From Pseudomonas sp. N40(2020) (GTDB lineage: Bacteria; Pseudomonadota; Gammaproteobacteria; Pseudomonadales; Pseudomonadaceae), in assembly GCF_014472415.1 (NCBI RefSeq), contig NZ_JACSZV010000022.1:34982-98981 (forward strand): 64,000 nucleotides of DNA, in the 5' to 3' direction. Position numbers and translations under genes: made by a program. This document shows positions 62,165-64,000 of this stretch, piece by piece (the stretch's first letter is position 1; every line of letters starts with the position of its first letter). Below the pieces are notes generated by a model. That model saw only the letters and a program-made list of their open reading frames with translations. It did not search any database and was not told the DNA's origin.

Positions 62165-63484
62165 CTAGTTCAACTGCAACGTCTCATTGAACTGGCTGAT
62201 CGCATCCACCACATGCCGCGAACCCTGTTGAATTTCCAGGATCACCTCCCCCGCCTCGTTCGCCAGTTCCACCCCGAGCCCGGTGCGGCTCAGACTCGAT
62301 TGCATGCTCGACACGGCGCTCAACGACAAGTCGTGGTTCTTGCGCACCACTTCGACAATTTCCAGGGTTGCCTGACTGGTGCGGGCCGCCAAACTGCGCA
62401 CCTCATCGGCGACCACGGCAAAGCCGCGTCCATGCTCCCCGGCCCGCGCTGCTTCGATGGCGGCGTTGAGCGCCAGCAGGTTGGTCTGATCGGCGATGCC
62501 GCGAATGGTCTGAACGATGGTGCCAATGATGTCCGACTGCTTGCTGACCGCATCGATGCTCACCGCCGCTTCGTTGAGATCGCGGGAAATGTCCTGAATG
62601 ATCTGCACCGTTTGCTGCACAACCTGTGAGCCTTTTTGCGCACACGCGTCGTTTTGTACCGATGTGCTGTGGGCCGATTCCGCGGCGTTTTGCAGGGTGG
62701 TCATCTGATGGGTGATATCACTGGCGAACTTCACCACTTTGTACAACCGGCCCTTGGCATCGAACAGGGGGTTATACGAGGCTTCCAGATACACCATCTG
62801 CCCGGACTTGTTCTTGCGTTCGAAACGGTGCGAGTGATATTCGCCGCGATTGAGTGAGGCCCAGAATGCTTTGTACTGCGCTGATTCGGCATCGGCGCGA
62901 TGGCAAAACAGACTGTGGTGGTGGCCGACGATTTCGTTGAGCGAGTACTGCATGGTCTTCAGGAAGTTTTCGTTGGCAGTAATCACATTGCCTTCCGGAG
63001 TGAACTCAATCACCGCCATGGCGCGGCCGATCGCCGCCAGCATGCTTTCCTCTTCGTGTTCCTTGTTGATCCGCACGGTAATGTCGGCGGCGACTTTGAT
63101 CACACTTCTGACTTGCTTGTCCGGGCCATACACCGGCATGTAACTGGCTTCGAGCCAGACCTCTTTGCCACTCTTGTTCAGACGCAGAAACGTTCCGCCG
63201 ATGGGTTCGCCACGGGCCAGATCGCGCCACAATTTGGCGTACTCCTCGCTGCGGTAAAACGCTTCTTCACAAAAGATTCGATGATGCTTGCCGCGAACTT
63301 CCTCGGCGCCATAACCCATGGTCTTGCAGAAGTTTTCGTTGGCATCCAGAACGATGCCCTCGGGCGTGAACTCGATCATTGCCATTGAACGGCTGATCGC
63401 ATCCAGCTTGGCGTTGGTCTCGGTCAGAGCACAGCTGAATCGCTCGATTTCCTGCAGGTCAGCCTTGTGATGTAGGTTGAACAT
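62165..63484 (-). CDS. BdlA-like cytosolic chemoreceptor with two PAS domains (copy 2)
   Basis: 439 residues, exactly as long as its paralogue at 30892-32211. Two PAS domains (each with a SMAMIEF or RAMAVIEF start and KEVWLEASYMP or MVYLEASYNP), then an MCP signalling domain (GIADQTNLLALNAAIEAARA). No membrane segment. Duplication with drift; same biofilm/dispersion-type role is plausible. The sequences are similar enough to be confused in automated comparison. Confidence 0.88.
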   Translation of the reverse strand: MFNLHHKADLQEIERFSCALTETNAKLDAISRSMAMIEFTPEGIVLDANENFCKTMGYGAEEVRGKHHRIFCEEAFYRSEEYAKLWRDLARGEPIGGTFLRLNKSGKEVWLEASYMPVYGPDKQVRSVIKVAADITVRINKEHEEESMLAAIGRAMAVIEFTPEGNVITANENFLKTMQYSLNEIVGHHHSLFCHRADAESAQYKAFWASLNRGEYHSHRFERKNKSGQMVYLEASYNPLFDAKGRLYKVVKFASDITHQMTTLQNAAESAHSTSVQNDACAQKGSQVVQQTVQIIQDISRDLNEAAVSIDAVSKQSDIIGTIVQTIRGIADQTNLLALNAAIEAARAGEHGRGFAVVADEVRSLAARTSQATLEIVEVVRKNHDLSLSAVSSMQSSLSRTGLGVELANEAGEVILEIQQGSRHVVDAISQFNETLQLN

Positions 63485-63925
63485 GGTTGTATCACCTTCC
63501 GCGCGGATTTTTGATTTGATGAAAGTTCAGGTCTTTCAGAATCCACCACTACGTTCCGAAGAACAGGCACACGCACTCCTCCACAGGAGGAAGTTGTCAG
63601 GTGACAAATGATGATTAATCGGAGCGTCCATGCAGCGACGTTCTAATCAAGACATCCTTCTCTTGATAGCCCGCACGCGGGCCAGCCCTAACGCGTTGAA
63701 GAACTTCCATTTAAACGACGCTCCTTGTTGGTTCAGTGTCGGTGCCTCGGGTTGCGCACTCTGGCAGCATGAATCACGGACTAACCGACCGACAGTGACA
63801 TTACGGTCGACATGGTTAGTTAGGTGTCAGCATAGCCATCGCAAAGCCTAGCGCAAGGCCACTAGTCGGCCAGTATCTGGCACTTTTTGCACAAGAAACG
63901 GTTCAGCCAGAAACAAAGAAGCCCC
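63485..63925. other. Upstream region of the PAS-MCP gene, no gene recognised
   Basis: An open frame at 63630-63851 has no recognisable protein features and weak start signals, so it is not called. The region otherwise lacks a clear promoter or terminator by eye. Confidence 0.45.
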
Positions 63926-64000
63926 TGTAGGCGCTGCCGCAGGCTGCGATCTTTTGATCTCGTTCTTGAAAAACAAAGTCAAAAGATCGCAGCCTGCGGC
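63926..64000. repeat. Long palindromic repeat, family A, cut by the window end
   Basis: TGTAGGCGCTGCCGCAGGCT with GCGATCTTTTGATC and the inverse inner arm; the final outer arm continues past the last base. Confidence 0.85.

Noticed and set aside
63630..63851. A 73-residue frame before the last repeat
   Set aside because: No recognisable features; start context is weak.

Overview
The window is a high-GC bacterial chromosome segment that reads as Pseudomonas, most likely the P. fluorescens group. The main grounds are the intact arginine/ornithine uptake operon aotJQMOP-argR followed by acsA (an order known from Pseudomonas), many GGGAGC/GCTCCC-type REP palindromes, a glucose-derived gluconate cluster (gntT, gntK, LacI-type gntR), and numerous LysR, SDR, GNAT and PACE-efflux genes. 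No rRNA, tRNA, insertion sequence, integrase or CRISPR array was seen.

Layout. Positions 1-4140 hold the 3' part of a very large leucine-rich-repeat protein built from four roughly 300-residue modules. Positions 4152-9523 (minus) hold aotJQMOP-argR, with an ArgR-like box upstream. acsA follows, then a small DUF2790 protein and nrdB, which has no nrdA beside it.

Positions 14951-21157 are an AT-rich insert with five genes: a C5-cytosine methyltransferase, a protein with two GHKL ATPase domains, a receiver-domain protein with an unknown C-terminus, an AspBHI-like/Mrr-like endonuclease, and a Vsr endonuclease. This looks like a restriction or anti-phage island coupled to a two-component-like signalling pair, and is the most interesting object in the window. 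It is followed by a C4-like structured RNA and a BRO-N antirepressor gene, which resemble a phage immunity cassette.

Positions 22330-28680 hold poorly characterised genes: tandem secreted RsiV-like paralogues, a TSUP exporter with a divergent AraC regulator, and a RelE/XRE toxin-antitoxin pair. Positions 28692-42583 hold an MBL-fold enzyme with a divergent TetR gene, a BdlA-like PAS-MCP, a LysR gene facing a CTP-synthase-like amidotransferase/monooxygenase pair, a small gene with an amber codon, glpQ, PepSY, a transmembrane MCP, a ZntB-type transporter and a Pit phosphate transporter.

Positions 42751-49410 hold a dioxygenase/TylF methyltransferase operon and several regulator-enzyme pairs (LysR/SDR, PACE/LysR, LysR/SDR). 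Positions 49560-56323 hold an ECF42-type sigma operon, GNAT and PNPOx-like genes, a GyrI-like protein, a LysE exporter and alaC. Positions 56509-63484 hold the gluconate cluster with three matching operator copies, a second LysR/PACE pair, a hypothetical protein and a second BdlA-like PAS-MCP. Long palindromic repeats of three sequence families sit between many of these units. Functions are assigned from motif recognition by eye; no database search was run.
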